Part shown: piece by piece, positions 10,915 through 22,400 of the stretch
How the letters are laid out: each line of letters starts with the position of its first letter
Position numbering within the stretch: position 1 is the first letter of the stretch
NCBI GenBank assembly: GCA_965644295.1
Contig: CBFFRP010000125.1
Coordinates: forward strand, 62,001 to 126,000
Reading direction: 5' to 3'
DNA: 64,000 bases
Origin: Paraphysomonas bandaiensis
Taxonomy: Eukaryota; Chrysophyceae
Program-made: the position numbers and the translations under genes
Notes under the pieces: generated by a model
What the model saw: only the letters and a program-made list of their open reading frames with translations
Databases searched by the model: none
What the model was told of the DNA's origin: nothing

Positions 10915-12877
10915 GGTTTGGATGGTAGTATCAATTATCTGGCAGGTATGTATGGATAGTGTACTTATCCCTGTTTCTTCTACTGAACATACGATGAAAC
11001 CTCGTATCCATATAGTACAGCGTACATTGAGTAATAAGAGGCTTCGTTACACAGTGAAAAGTGGGCTATCACTTATAAGGCTCTCATTGTATTCCTGTTA
11101 TTGATATTAGCCCAATGGAGAGGTGACTACAGACACAGTCATTCACCTATAGACACAGTCGCTTCGTAGACTGATAATACATACACAACAATCAATAGTT
11201 CACGAACCCATCGCTACAATACAATGAGGGGAGTAGACCACAACGAATCCACTCGCTCTCTTGAATTGTGCGTTTCGACTGTTATTGTGAAGCTCTTCAT
11301 CTGATGATGATGATGATGATATACAGTATATATCTTAGATATTGTACTTTCATTAGCTAGAAAGTGAGGAAAACTGTGGAAAATACTCACTTTTTTACCA
11401 AAAAGTGAGGTTTCTTCAGTTGAGATGGAATCGCGATATATCGCGAGTCTGCTGGAATGAAGAAGATCATACTCTACGCATCAGCATCCTGTGTTTATTT
11501 TTGTTCAAAGATGCCACTAATATTGAGACAACAATTATATGTATTCCAGCCGTAGTTGTATTGCCGTAATATAGAGTATATTTGCATCAATTTATTCCCG
11601 AAAAATAAGATGCTAACTGCCGATACATACGTGTATATGTATACTCCATATGCCATATATCTATATATGCTCCGGGCTATATATGCATATACTAGATATG
11701 GATATACTAGACTCTCCTTATTCAGAATCCAATGATGCGAATGAATCTAAAGATCTGCTAGAGAAAGGTAGATGTTGATGATTGCAAGTCAATCACTTCA
11801 AGATAAGTAAAAGTTCTACTTGATAACTTTAAGAACTGTCTCGATACTCAATAAGGAAGACATGAAGCACTTTGAAGAGGGACTGTTGATAGCTGTTAGG
11901 AATGCTATTTAGTTGATGAAACTACAGTATGTATTGTTCAATCCATTCACTGAAGTGATCAGATAGATCGACAGTATTAATGATGTGAATGCGGACACAA
12001 CACTCTGGCTAATCAAACAGCGTTATTGGCATGGCTGTTAGTTGCTCCTGAATAGCAAGCTGACGAGCGGGTGCAGTTAAAGGCCGCCTGGTTGAAAGCA
12101 ATGCTTTAGTGGCGGTATGTCTCTAAATGAAATACTAAGCTGAAAGAAAACTTTGCAATATGAAGCTTACTGTATAAACACTATTAGGTTGCAAACGATC
12201 TTTGGCATGTTATTACTTACTCTTATGTGCTGATGTTTACGTGTATACTGAGCCCCTTATTCTATTACACAATTGTGATTAATAATGATAAACTCTAGAT
12301 ATGTTAATAGTATTCCGAATTTATGAACCAACATTCCAAAAGAACGTTCAATTGACTTTCCAGGGTACAATTTCTTCATGTTGCACACAAACCTCTTCAT
12401 TCTAAACTGCCTCTCAACATATCATCCGAATGCACATACATTATTCACAGTTATCTCTCAACAATGTCTCATTTCAATCTACATCTAAGACGATAGTGCT
12501 TCCATGAACAACATATGCATAGCGATGGACAGAATCAGAATATAGATATGGACATAATGGACATACACATAGAGCCAATCTGTACACTGTCTGGAAAAAA
12601 GTGTTAACAGCCCATAAATGCTGCAAAATTCTAGTGAATTCAGCCCTAACTTACGATATTACTCTAAATACTTGTATTATTATAAACTAAAGCAACATAA
12701 TAATATCTGTGCAAATTCAAGTTGATCTAATCAACTCAATCGAGCACACACAGAAATTGCATCACTTGGCAGGCCTTTTCAGCGGATCAACTTAACGATC
12801 TGCATCACTGCACTAAAAAACTACTTACACTAAAAGGAACTCTACAGAATCAGAAAAGTGGTCTAAACTAAATTTAA
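10915..12877. other. Intergenic region with palindromes, no gene seen
   Basis: About 2 kb of AT-rich sequence between the CorA-like start and the LRR-gene stop. No supported open frame. It contains a short (GAT)n run near 11301-11320, a hairpin and palindrome cluster at 11361-11446, and several ATATG/CATAT-rich palindromic stretches around 11620-11710. Confidence 0.5.
11386..11446. repeat. Perfect hairpin and 16-bp palindrome
   Basis: CTCACTTTTT (11386-11395) and AAAAAGTGAG (11400-11409) form a perfect 10-bp stem with a 4-base loop. A third copy of the arm, AAAGTGAGG, lies at 11361-11369. Twenty bases downstream, TCGCGATATATCGCGA (11431-11446) is a perfect palindrome. Function unknown; a protein-binding site or a transposon end are both possible. 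Confidence 0.6.
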
Positions 12878-14299
12878 CTACAATGACACTTGTATGCCGC
12901 GAGAACGTAATGTGTTTATGCTTCTTTCCGTTATACCCTCACAGCCTGTTGCCTGCACCGTCTGCAGCGATGGTAGGGCGGATAGTGCGCAAATTGAGGT
13001 GTCAGTCACCTGCGGGCACCACACAACGCAAAGAGATTTGAGTTGTGTGCACTTTCCGTATCTATCAGGTGTTAACTGGAGGATACCATCATCTGAAATA
13101 TCATGACACCAGGATATGTTTAGGTGTCTCAGAGCCGGACATTCTCTCCCAATAGCCTGAAGCGAACTATCCGTGATACCGCGACAAGACTTTAGATTCA
13201 TGTCACTAAGTTGAAGACAGTGCCGCACAAGTACCCGAATGCCGTCGTCAGTAATGGCATCGCACCACTGTAAACATATCTCTTTCAGAGTCGATCCAAA
13301 GCAAGCAAGGCGATACAGACTCTTATCAGTTATACTACTCATCCCCAAAGAAATGCGCTCCAACGCACTCCTTTCACGCCCAAGGAAGAGACTAGCGGGA
13401 GAATTGGAAAATGTATCCGGAAGGCCCCCACCAGTAGGATATTGAAGTGGATGGGCTGTAACAGATGGTAAGACAAGGAAAGATTCGTCACTGATAACAT
13501 CAGTGAAAGCTAAATTTAGTGATCGAAGCTGATTGTGGTTGAAGATGTCCTGAATAGCTGGAGCGGCTATGTGCTTACACTAAACGGACACATATACGAG
13601 TTAGGAACTACCAAACACTAAGGAAAACACTGTTATAATACCTGTGAAAGGTTGAGGTATCGCAGCCGTCGGCATTGCTTTATTAGAAGAGTCGCCAAGT
13701 TACCAGTGATCTGATTACAGCCCTATATCAAAGCAGTATTAATAAACACAATAACAACCGAATATGTAGTAAATCACCTGCAGACTGATATTCTCCAATG
13801 AGAAACATCCCTGCATTATATCAAACGGACTCATGGCCGCATCAAAGGCAGAGTCGGTCACCCGAACACAACGGTTTAGATGGACCTCCCTCAGTCGGGG
13901 GCACCCGTGTAGAATACTTCGAACCACCGCATTTGATACCTGGATGCAATCACTAAGATTCAAATGCACCTGAGAGAGAATATTAGGGAGAGTAAAATGT
14001 GAATCACGCCAACTAACCAAGTTCGGGCAGTTAAACCCAATCATCTTCAGTGTTGAATTTCTCACATTGGCAACTTTTGCAATATCAAGAACAAGACGAT
14101 CAGGAACAAGAAATGCGATAAGAGCTACATCCGTAACAGCCCGATGTGATAACAAATACTCCAAAATTGGATCTAAGAGATGCTGGCAGTTGGACAATAG
14201 TTTACACAGTTCGTTAATAGCCTGTGGATGGAAGTTAGTCTCCTCCAGAGTGACCATTAGTCTGCGTATGCATAATTCCTGTAGAGTTGGAACACTCAT
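12878..14299 (-). CDS. Leucine-rich-repeat protein of the AMN1/FBXL type
   Basis: Three exons, 14299-13778, 13722-13642 and 13579-12878, join in phase 0 to 434 residues (introns 13723-13777 and 13580-13641). The protein is built of cysteine-containing LRRs. Repeats of the form L..L.L..C..ITD..L..L...CP.L..L.L..C are clear, for example LKEICLQWCDAITDDGIRVL, LSDMNLKSCRGITDSSLQAI and LKSLCVVWCPQVTDTSICAL. This repeat class is typical of F-box substrate receptors of SCF ubiquitin ligases and of AMN1. I do not see a definite F-box in the N-terminal 150 residues, which are helical (TLQELCIRRLMVTLEETNF). A substrate-adaptor role is therefore inference. The start is the only ATG upstream in frame, and the stop is TAG. 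The neighbour on the other side of 686 bp is divergently transcribed. Confidence 0.85.
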
Positions 14300-14985
14300 A
14301 TCTTATTGTTGATTGATTTGTCCACTATTTGTAATGGTGTTATGTATAAAGAGTCGTATAGAGTGTATGTTACTGTGTGGTATGTATAGAACACTAGAGG
14401 AGATATAGGGGGTAATTATACTGCCATTAGGAGTCAGTTAGCTCATTGAATAGTAGGGATGATAAGAGGGTGTATTCACATTGGTGTTATATCATACTTG
14501 GGCTATGGAAATATAGAGCAAGAAGAATGAATGGGTCTGCAAGTACGTATAGCAGTGCTAGCTATAATCTACTGGAAACACCATACCATATACAGTATAT
14601 ACATATATATATATACCAGTCAGTATACGGAACCACAATCCATTTTCTTCTACCATATGTGTCATATGTCATATGGTTACTACTGATGTATATAATTCAC
14701 GGAAGATGAACCGGTCAGCTGCCCGTAACATAGTAACCTGTAGATATCCTTCACAACACTTCTCATATTCGACTTCGATTATCCTAAACGAATCATTTCT
14801 ATATATTTCTATTTCCAAGAAAATCATTTGATAGAAGTGTTATAAAAGAAGAACTCAACATGATCCAGCCAGTCTTCTTCTAACTCACTCATACCATCTC
14901 CATATATAGACACAACTCCATACATCATCATACCACTTTATAACGATAGAAATCAATCGATTTCACAGTATAGTGATTAAAAGAA
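14300..14985. promoter_or_regulatory. Divergent promoter region (LRR gene / phosphate carrier)
   Basis: The two flanking genes start at its ends and point away from each other, so both promoters must lie in these 686 bp. The sequence is AT-rich with a (AT)n run near 14602-14616 and an interrupted palindrome ACCATATGTGTCATATGTCATATGG around 14652-14676. No specific transcription-factor site can be named. Confidence 0.5.
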
Positions 14986-16026
14986 ATGAAAGGATATCAT
15001 TCTCTCATGCCCCCTAGAAACCATACATCTAATCGACCTATAGCGACCTCATATAACAATTCTTTTGGACTTATCTATTATTTAAAAGGTGGTCTAGCTG
15101 GTGGAATCTGTTGTGGTATCACTCATGGGGCAATGACGCCTGTAGATGTCGTTAAAACTAAGATACAACTCGATCCGACCACTTATAACAGAGGTCTTCT
15201 AGGGGGAATACGGCAAGTTATTACTAAAGAAGGATATAGAGGACTAGCTACTGGATTAAGCCCAACTGTTGTGGGGTATTTTGTTCAAGGTTGTTTAAAT
15301 TACTCCTTTACTTCAAGAAATATAACTATATTTACAGGATGGTTTAAGTTCGGCGGTGTGGAGTACTTTAAAATCCATATTGCCAATAGAGTCGGTGAGC
15401 AAGCTGCTTGGAATAATCGTACCATGATCTATTTAGCATCTGCCGCTATGGCTGAGTTTATTGCTGATTTATTTCTTTGTCCTCTGGAGGCCACTCGCAT
15501 TCGCTTGGTGTCGGATCCCTCCTTCGCAAACGGGCTAACAGATGGTGCTGCAAAGCTACTGAAGACAGAGGGATTTATGAAAGGTTTCTATTCAGGGTTT
15601 GGGCCTATACTCTTTAAACAGATTCCGTACACTATGGCCAAATTTTCTGTACAAGGGCGGTCCGAGGAGGCCATATGTGCTTGTATTGGAACGCGAGCAG
15701 CGGAGCTGAAAGGTCTTACTAAGTCCATGGTTGCCATAACTTCTGGTATGATATCCGGTGCGGCAGTGGCAGTTATATCGCACCCAGCTGACACGCTGTT
15801 GTCTAAAGTAAACAAGGCAGGGGCTGGGGGGGATGGTTCTATTGTAACTCGACTGATGCGTATTAGTTCGGAGATTGGATTCTTAAAGCTGTGCACAGTA
15901 GGTCTAGGACCACGATGTGCAATAATCGCTACTCTTACTGCTGGTCAGTTTTTAATATTTGATATGGTTATGGATATCACAGGTGCAAGAAAATTCCACT
16001 TTCACGACCCTAGTGATAAAGGATAA
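14986..16026 (+). CDS. Mitochondrial phosphate carrier (SLC25A3-like)
   Basis: Imports inorganic phosphate with a proton into the mitochondrial matrix for ATP synthesis. Two exons, 14986-15289 and 15338-16026, give 330 residues. The 48-bp intron (15290-15337, phase 1) must be removed to restore the diagnostic YFVQGWFKFGGVEYFK of the family; unspliced, the frame stays open but inserts 16 foreign residues. Three carrier repeats are present, with signatures TPVDVVKTKIQ (about residue 45), CPLEATRIRLV (about 148) and SHPADTLLSKVNK (about 248). Other family marks are PYTMAKFSVQGR and the C-terminal GPRCAIIATLTAGQFLIFD. The length matches the family after presequence removal. The first ATG is used; a second at residue 8 is possible. 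Stop TAA. Six membrane helices expected, inner mitochondrial membrane. Confidence 0.95.
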   Translation: MKGYHSLMPPRNHTSNRPIATSYNNSFGLIYYLKGGLAGGICCGITHGAMTPVDVVKTKIQLDPTTYNRGLLGGIRQVITKEGYRGLATGLSPTVVGYFVQGCLNYSFTSRNITIFTGWFKFGGVEYFKIHIANRVGEQAAWNNRTMIYLASAAMAEFIADLFLCPLEATRIRLVSDPSFANGLTDGAAKLLKTEGFMKGFYSGFGPILFKQIPYTMAKFSVQGRSEEAICACIGTRAAELKGLTKSMVAITSGMISGAAVAVISHPADTLLSKVNKAGAGGDGSIVTRLMRISSEIGFLKLCTVGLGPRCAIIATLTAGQFLIFDMVMDITGARKFHFHDPSDKG

Positions 16027-16493
16027 AAAGTTATGATTGGTGTTACTGCTCTTGTCGCACTCACAAAGTATATTCCATTGAATAGAAGACTGATGTTTTT
16101 AGTAGTATTAAATAATAAGGTTATAAGTATTAAGTATGCGTATCGTGCGCACGATATCCACACAGAGAATGTAATTACTACTGTTATAGAAACGTTTAAT
16201 CTTACGCGACTTGTGTGCAGATACTTGTAGCGCTAGTTGTAGCTATTCATTACCTACGGTTATGATGACCTGTACACAAGTGTACGGTTGTGTCAAATGT
16301 TGATTCGCCATGATTTTTCAAAGACACCGCAGGGGCTCGCCCCCTCCTCTAGTTATTTATATCTAGGTGTAAATATTACTATGTATTAATCCTTAACTAG
16401 CTAATTACTATAGAAAAGTATCGAACTTATCAACCAACTCCTATAATGATTCGTCTACATCATAAACTTCGCGTAAAAATAGACACGCCGAAT
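16027..16493. other. Convergent intergenic spacer
   Basis: 467 bp between the stop codons of the phosphate carrier and the giant channel gene. It holds a small GC-rich hairpin (GGGGCTCGCCCC) around 16333-16344 in otherwise AT-rich DNA. No gene supported. Confidence 0.5.
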
Positions 16494-19400
16494 CTACTTC
16501 TCGTTCGTCGAGCTTCGACTCTCCGGCCCCCTAAAAGGGGTTTTAAGTCTACATACAACATCCTCCAGGGCACTCAGACTTTCTCTTTGCTCTTTCACTT
16601 CATTCGATACCGCTGCTCGAAGCGAGGCAATCGACTCCAATAAATCGTTCATAGCTTCATCTTCCTTTGCAACACGAGGGAGACACATAGCTCTGCCAAT
16701 CGGAAAGTACGCTGTTGACTGATTCAATATTTGTTTTTGCATCCACCTCTCAATACCAGTGAGGTCGGTAGACTTCTTACTCTGTAAATACATCGAATAG
16801 AACAGATAATTCCATGTGAAATGATGCTCCTCAGTATGGTCTCTAAACTTCACCCTGTTTCTTTCAAATATCTCTCGTCCTTGTGAACATATAAAGCATC
16901 GATTCGATATATCATCCTCAATTGCATTTCTCTCACTTCTCAAATCGGCAAATGTATCAATAATAATACCAGTTATAATAGCTACCATAATGACAACAAT
17001 GAATATTTGATAGGTTATATCAAACACATACTTTTGTGCAGTATAATCTCCATAACTATTGAATAACGGCGATCCATTTAGCCCAAAATCTAAGTGCTGC
17101 CAAAACTTTGACGACAGAGTCAATGGAAATTCGTAATCAGTATCAGGGAAATTAGGAAACGTATATGTGTCGAAGCCAAACCCATATATACCAAGGACAG
17201 TATAAATCCAGCTTATTATGATACCCAACAACAAAGTTGTCAACACCTGATTCCCATTCACGACCACGGATTTCAAAACATACCCGAGCAGTTTTATGCG
17301 AACTGCAACATCCAGTACGTGGAAGCTGAAAAACGCCACAGAATATATATTTCCAAGAACAGAAGTTAAAAGGAAAGTGGCATAGTAAATAGTTTGAAAA
17401 TCCATAATCAAAAATATAATCGCCCAAACTTCATTCGGCAAAATTATGTCGCACAACTCATAAATAGATTCGACAGTTCTCGTAACATTCAAAACAATAG
17501 CCCCTGATCTTATATTCCGTTTCCAGCTCAACCCACGATTAACTGTAACCATGGCAGAACCCAGAGAAAAGTTGATTATTAGTAAGCATGACATCGCCAA
17601 GTGAAGCTTCATGAAAGGTTGTAAGTGACTGATATTAGAAACGCTAAGAAACTGGTTATCTCGACCATTTGATTGTTTTGATTCAAGGAGAATGGTTCCA
17701 TTGATATAAAACGTAAGACACATTGTTATCAAAACCCACCAATGTTCTCTAGTCGTGATGAATTTGCAGATATGTTTGGTCCATAAATCTTCCAATATCC
17801 AGTCTTGAAAAATAATAACATCCCTAACTTGAATAGACTTATCGAGGAAATCGTCTAATCTCTCTTCAGGACTATCACGCGATACAGTCTCAATTGTCCA
17901 ATCCATTTCCTTCTTGACTAAAGGGTTATGTATTTGACGGTGACACGAAGCAGGAACAGGAAAATAAACGCGAGTGAGGTTGCCATTCTGTAATAAAATC
18001 TCAATAGAGGCGAAATACCGACGATATGAAGCTCCTTCCTTGTCACTTACAAGCGAAGTTGGCGATCGTTCAGTCCATGCCAAACTTTTCTCGACCCAAG
18101 CATTGTCGTGTTGCCTTAATTTATTTGCATCACTCAGGGATAACTCTGAGTTGGCTGCTACTTCTGCTAACGATACTGAACACACACTCTCCAAAAATTG
18201 GTAATATGCGAAAGCTGCTTGCAAGTTGTGCTGAGGAGTAAGTTCATCTTGAATTGCCCAGGCAAGTAGAAATAATTTTTTCGTATCCTCATCAATAGGT
18301 AGTTGCTCTGGAATAAACGAACTGTGGGCTGTAAATATAGACTCCAGCTTCGCGAGAAAAGGATTCGACACAGTCTTTTTACGTGGTATCGGTTTATCTG
18401 ATTTTTCGTGATGGTGTTCGGGGCCTGCACTGGGATCAAAATAATTCCCCGTGCTAGTGTGAATAATTGAATGAGGTACAGTTGAAAAATGACTAAACTT
18501 TCGGACCAAATCAGGATGGGTGGGCTCATACTTATTCGCCAGAAATTTCCTGATATGTCGATGGGGCTTCAGCACACTCCCTGCCCAGCAAAACTTAAAT
18601 CGAAACACCAGTAAATCCACAGGAATCTGCTGCAAAATTGTATCCGTTTCCAGTGGCAAATCTGTGTTGAAGATCGAAAACAGAACTCCCAACGAATTCG
18701 CTTCAATCTCACATAAGCGCTGATACATCTGCCATCGCGGATTCAAACCTATATCTTTTACTTTCACTGACAATTTGCCGAACCAGCGTGCATACTCCTC
18801 CAATTTTGGGAGTTTCGAGTCTCTGATCAGATCACTGAGAAGCTCAACAGACATGGGTGTTATAATTCTAAGCCAGTTGCATATAACTTGAACAATATTA
18901 TCATGCACAAGCTCACGTTGATTTCCAACATTTGGTCCCTGCTCATTATGTCATCGTAATTGTGTTTATTCGCATAAAATACCTGAGTCATATCTGTGAG
19001 TGTATTCAGTGCTTGTGCTGCAACATCAAGTATATAAAGTACTGATTCATCTATAAAGCTATCACAGCTAGGTATGTCCTCGAGCAATACACGAAGAAGC
19101 TTCACGGTATCCAACACAGCATTGAATTCTTCTTCGCTCCCGTCAGCGGCTACTTCCCGGAAATAATCTTGGGCCCTGCTGTATTGGCCATCTACATATA
19201 ATAATACGTAAAACAGAGGATACAAATACCCATATACAAAAACATACCACATGCCCTTTGAAGAAACAACAGGGTTTGGCCCGCAATGTATAATTCATTA
19301 AGTTGCTCCGTGCCACGATACGCAGAAATGTCACGACATAGAGCATGAACACGAATACCAATAGCTCGAGCCACATTTACGGGAGTTTTTCCCTCTTCGG

Positions 19401-22400
19401 CACCTTCAGCCTTCATAACATCAAGAAACATCTTCTGGACATTATACTCATCTCCACTCTCTTGTTGAGTAATTACACTTAGAAGAAGGAAATTGGCAAG
19501 GTGAAGCGTCTCTCTCTGTAGAGCAAGAGCGCAAGTAGTGTTTGCAAGCAAATGGCAACACAGCTTCACAGCCCCCAATTCTGCCAGTGATGCTTGCACA
19601 ATCAATAGAGTTGTGGATGCAACCTGACCCTTATACTCTTCTTCATCATCATCAAAAATCTCCTGTGCTGTCATTTCATTACTCATACTAAGAGTATCAG
19701 AATAATCCTTTGGAACTGAGAGTGCCAATGACCTCAACAGCTTCACGACTTGAATGACAAACCCAGGAATCTCACTGATGGCTTCTGGGCTCATTGCAGC
19801 TTCGATCAGCGCTTCTAAAGGTATGCGACCGTCAACTCCCTTCATAAGTATATCTTTCTGCAACGGATTGGCGGTGGGGTAAACTCTCCCTGACTTCCTC
19901 CTATTTATACTTTTCTTTCTGCGGCCAAGAGTGGACACTGCACTTGCACTGCTACTATTCCGTGCGGCCCACTTGTGTACCATGTTGTGCCAGCATTGTA
20001 CAATTGTTTTGTCATGGAATAACTCTGCTGTGCTAAGGTCTTGGAGCTGCTGCATAAGATCAGATGGAAGATGGCTGGGGGGTTTTCGCAGCCATGGTAC
20101 ACGCCGACAGGGTGTCTCCTGATCTTCTAGCTGAAGCGACCTGGCTTCAACCTTTGGAGAAATATCACCCTGTTTTTTGTCAGTTATACTATTTTCCACG
20201 TCCACTTCTTCAATTGGGTCATAGTATCCAACACCAAGATGCTTTAACCGTTCCAAACACATTTTTTTCAAACATATTCTTGTAGCGGCAATAGTTTGAC
20301 GATCCGTTATGGTGGAATCGTCATTGGAATCAGCGTATTGATCCGAGAAAAAGTCCATGTGTGAAATGAGACTTCTTGGTTCGCTGTTTACTAAAGTTAC
20401 ACGATAGTTCTGAGGTAAAGCCACCCCAAGAACAAAATAGCCATCCCGTGGCAATGCTAAATCCTTGTAAAACTCCCCATCGTTTAGGCAAAATACAACG
20501 AATCCACTGTCAAAATTACACGCACATGAAATTTTATCTCCAATTCGTAGCGCTCGGCAGCTATCCACCACTTCACCATTCGCAACTAAGTTAACCGGCT
20601 TAACATCGACGGTGCTAGAACAATAGAAACCCCACGTATGATTATATGATCGTTTATATGCATGTTGGTTAACATAGTCTAAATTAGCAACGATGAAACT
20701 GATATCAATACTTTCTCCAAAGGTTGCAGGGTGATCAGGACTATCCTCAATTAAAACTGTGGCCAAGCAAGTACTGCTGAGCAAAGAAAAAGCCACAGGA
20801 AACGTCTCTTTGTCAATAGGGTAGTATGCAGTCTTCAAGTCAGATGTGAATTCGATACGAGCATCAGATATAGATGGTTCCCATTCGGTAACTATTGATA
20901 TATTTTTATTGATTTCACAACTATTGCAGCGTGTCTTCCGCCTCTTTTCCAGCTCTACATACTTTGCAATTCTATCCTTAACCTCTTTCGACTCAATCAA
21001 TGCCTGCATAGGATGATTGTCCCTGTCATTATTTCCACCCCCAAGCACATGCACAAACCGGGATATGCCCCCTTTGGTATCTTCACCAAGAAATCCAATA
21101 TCCGCAAAGCGGTCTTCTTTGATATAACGCTCCAAGAAACGCTGGATATCATAACCATACGCCTGGCCCTCTATACAGAACATATCTTCTAGGACACCAC
21201 ACTGGTGAGTTACGGCATCCCACGAACATGTATCTGAATTCCATAACTGTGCCATCCCAGATGCTTCCTGGCTAAATTGATTCAGGACGCCCATACCATT
21301 GAATGCACTGGTAGTGAATGAAACTTGTCCCACATTTACTGCCACAGATTGACCCGGGGTGAATGAAAAAGCAGGACACAAGCCCCCACGACCTACCCAT
21401 GATATATCCAGAGTCTTAGTAAAAGCAGGACCCCTACTTTGGCCATCCATGAAATACTCAATCTTTCCTGTCCCCACATCCAATACGATTCCAACCACGG
21501 ACCCTTCCTTGAACTCCATTTTTTCAAAGGGTCTATTAGACATCATACCCTTACATAACTTGAAAGTGTTTATGGTTGAATCTACAACACCACTTAGAGC
21601 ATAAGAACCTAGCACGCTACCTATTCCCAAGCACACAGGAGATTCATTGCTCATATTAACTGCTTCGCTATGTTCAATATGTAATTCGTCGTCAGCAACA
21701 ATGCAACCAACTTGACTGTGAGATGCTGTGGTCGACTGTGATCCAAAAACGAACTCACAATATGCTTTCCCAAACAAAATTGGCATATCAATTCGAATTG
21801 ACTGAACCAAACTGGTGCGATTCTCGAAAAAGAAAAAAGTATCTTTCCCTATTGCCTCAGCTCGAATCTTTTTCTGGAGTTCTTCCTCGGGAGACGAAGC
21901 TGTAGCACAATCATAATCTTCCAGTTCAGCCAAACTCTGATCAAATACTATGGCCCTCCATCCCCACCCATTCTCTTTTGAAGCACACGAAAAACGAAAG
22001 AAAAAATGATCAGAAGACACACGAAGAGGTGGCATATCTCCGACACCTGGAAAATTCTTTCTTGATCCCAAGTTGTTACCAGAAAATCTCGACAAATTAT
22101 GATCTGGTCCTCCCTTCCACACAGCATCCGAAGATTGATTCACTCGAAACTCAATATAATTGTTGGTACCAGTTATAGCCGTCGACTTGTCAAAAATTAC
22201 CAACAAGCCATAAGCCCCAGGAATGGAGACCTCTTGACAATAGTTTGATGACTCTGTCAGTGGGTGGGTGCTTTCCAAAATAGTGTATTTCGACCGATCT
22301 CGAGAAAATACTTGAAATGGATCTTTCGGTGCAGCCGCAGATATAGCTGCAATTTTGTAGCCCCATACAAAGGGATGGTGTGTGCAATATTTTACATAAA

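Noticed and set aside
15290-15337. Reading the phosphate carrier as one uninterrupted exon
   Set aside because: The stretch is open but inserts residues into the invariant YFVQGWFKFGGVEYFK motif; it is a 48-bp GT-AG intron.
16033-16230. 65-codon frame just after the phosphate carrier
   Set aside because: No recognisable content, no splice link to the carrier, and AT-rich composition like intergenic DNA.
16333-16344. GC-rich hairpin as a transcription terminator
   Set aside because: Only a few base pairs, and hairpin-type terminators are not expected for eukaryotic polymerase II genes.
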